A DNA stretch of 64,000 nt from Berkiella sp963829835 (GTDB taxonomy: Bacteria > Pseudomonadota > Gammaproteobacteria > Berkiellales > Berkiellaceae): NCBI GenBank assembly GCA_963829835.1, contig CAWHKC010000004.1, positions 496,001-560,000 of the forward strand. Reading direction: 5' to 3'. Below, one piece after another: positions 63,243-64,000 of this stretch (position 1 is the stretch's first letter; each line of letters starts with the position of its first letter). A program made the translations under genes and the position numbers. The notes under the pieces are model-generated. The model saw only the letters and a list, made by a program, of their open reading frames with translations. It had not been told where the DNA came from and did no database searches.

Positions 63243-63959
63243 TTAGGTGGTGTCAGGATTTACAGGTAATTTCCAATCAATCTCCGTTTGCCCCTGTTTC
63301 TTTAGAAACTGATTTATCTGAGAAAAAGGCTTACTACCAAAAAACCCGCGATATACTGATAACGGTGATGGATGAACCGATTTAAGCACTAAATGTTTAG
63401 AAGTATCAATAGCAGCACCTTTGCGTTGAGCGTAAGAACCCCACAATACAAAGGCTATCGGTCTTTGTTGTTGATTTAATATCGCAATCACTTGATCGGT
63501 AAAGGTTTCCCACCCTTTTCCTTGATGAGAGGCCGCTAAACCCTTTTCAACGGTGAGTACACTATTGAGCAATAAAACACCTTGTTTGGCCCATGGCACT
63601 AAATACCCATGCTTAACAGGTGCAATCCCCAGATCATCATTAAGTTCTTTATAAATATTTTGCAGTGATGGCGGTAAAGCAATGGTGGGTGGCACTGAAA
63701 AACATAACCCATGCGCTTGTCCCAGGCCATGATAAGGATCTTGACCTAATATCACCACTTTCACTTTATCTAAGGGAGTGTATTCAAAGGCTTTAAAAAT
63801 ATCGGCACTTTTAGGATAAATTGTTTTTTTTGCATCTTTTTCCTGGCGTAAAAAAGTGCGTAGTTGTTTCATATAAGGCTTTTGAAATTCATCATTCAGG
63901 GCTTGTTTCCATTGCGCCTCAATACAAGGTGAGTTAGGCTCCAAAGATATACTGCTCAT
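63243..63959 (-). CDS. ung: Uracil-DNA glycosylase
   Basis: 238 residues. Family 1 motifs GQDPYHG (72-78), LLLNSVLTVE, and HPSPLSVYRGFFG. Removes uracil from DNA to start base-excision repair. GGGGAAG upstream of the ATG. Confidence 0.97.
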   Translation of the reverse strand: MSSISLEPNSPCIEAQWKQALNDEFQKPYMKQLRTFLRQEKDAKKTIYPKSADIFKAFEYTPLDKVKVVILGQDPYHGLGQAHGLCFSVPPTIALPPSLQNIYKELNDDLGIAPVKHGYLVPWAKQGVLLLNSVLTVEKGLAASHQGKGWETFTDQVIAILNQQQRPIAFVLWGSYAQRKGAAIDTSKHLVLKSVHPSPLSVYRGFFGSKPFSQINQFLKKQGQTEIDWKLPVNPDTT

Positions 63960-64000
63960 TTACTTCCCCACTACAAAGGTACTCATTTTATTTGCGGAGA

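Overview
The window reads as a chromosomal segment of a Legionellales-type intracellular gammaproteobacterium (relatives of Legionella, Coxiella or Berkiella). The evidence is AT-rich DNA, gammaproteobacterial gene order in nearly every housekeeping block, two tandem Legionella-type major outer membrane proteins, an orphan IcmD/DotP-like protein of the Dot/Icm type IVB secretion system, and several large or repetitive proteins that look like host-directed effectors. The exact genus is inference.

Layout. 1-860: the end of a degenerate ankyrin-like repeat protein that runs in from the left edge. 959-2469: an AbiE-type (type IV) toxin-antitoxin pair with a palindromic operator. 2545-9734: dapA-bamC-purC (minus strand) diverging from gcvR-bcp-phoH, then perM and bepA, an order close to that of E. 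coli; bamC is cut down to a 91-residue lipoprotein. 9735-10133: a gene-poor gap with DnaA-box-like sites and a palindromic repeat. 10134-12735: the icmD-like gene, a TPR-like protein, an FKBP prolyl isomerase and a transaldolase-family aldolase. 12900-17544: an amino-acid antiporter, the queuosine pair yhhQ-tgt and a DUF4143 ATPase. 17561-20577: two MOMP paralogues, one with a histidine-rich N-terminus, and tRNA-Lys. 20641-30158: an unknown membrane protein, then nudB-yebC-ruvC-ruvA-ruvB-ybgC-tolQ-tolR-tolA-tolB-pal-cpoB, all on the minus strand and tightly packed. 30356-42159: pilS-pilR and the minor-pilin operon (two FimT-type pseudopilins, PilV, PilW, PilX, PilY1, a PilY2-position protein, a second PilW and a PilE pilin). 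42298-49551: ispH, lspA, ileS, ribF, murJ and the divergent rpsT. 49559-52549: obgE, rpmA, rplU and the divergent ispB. 52567-53080: tRNA-Pro in a nest of repeats. 53196-56296: a DMT transporter, RNase AM-type PHP phosphoesterase, guanine deaminase-like protein and a YciC-like membrane protein. 56584-61839: a 1751-residue protein with duplicated, probably triplicated, domains and a coiled-coil centre. 61846-63959: a small membrane protein, glutaminase and uracil-DNA glycosylase.

The most interesting signals are: a chlamydia-like TGT whose substrate pocket looks adapted to host queuine, next to its transporter; the giant repeat protein; a dispersed repeat family with a fixed core and changing but still paired arms; and small palindromes that appear to have inserted into another repeat and into a duplicated tRNA-Pro fragment, with uninterrupted versions of both targets elsewhere in the window.
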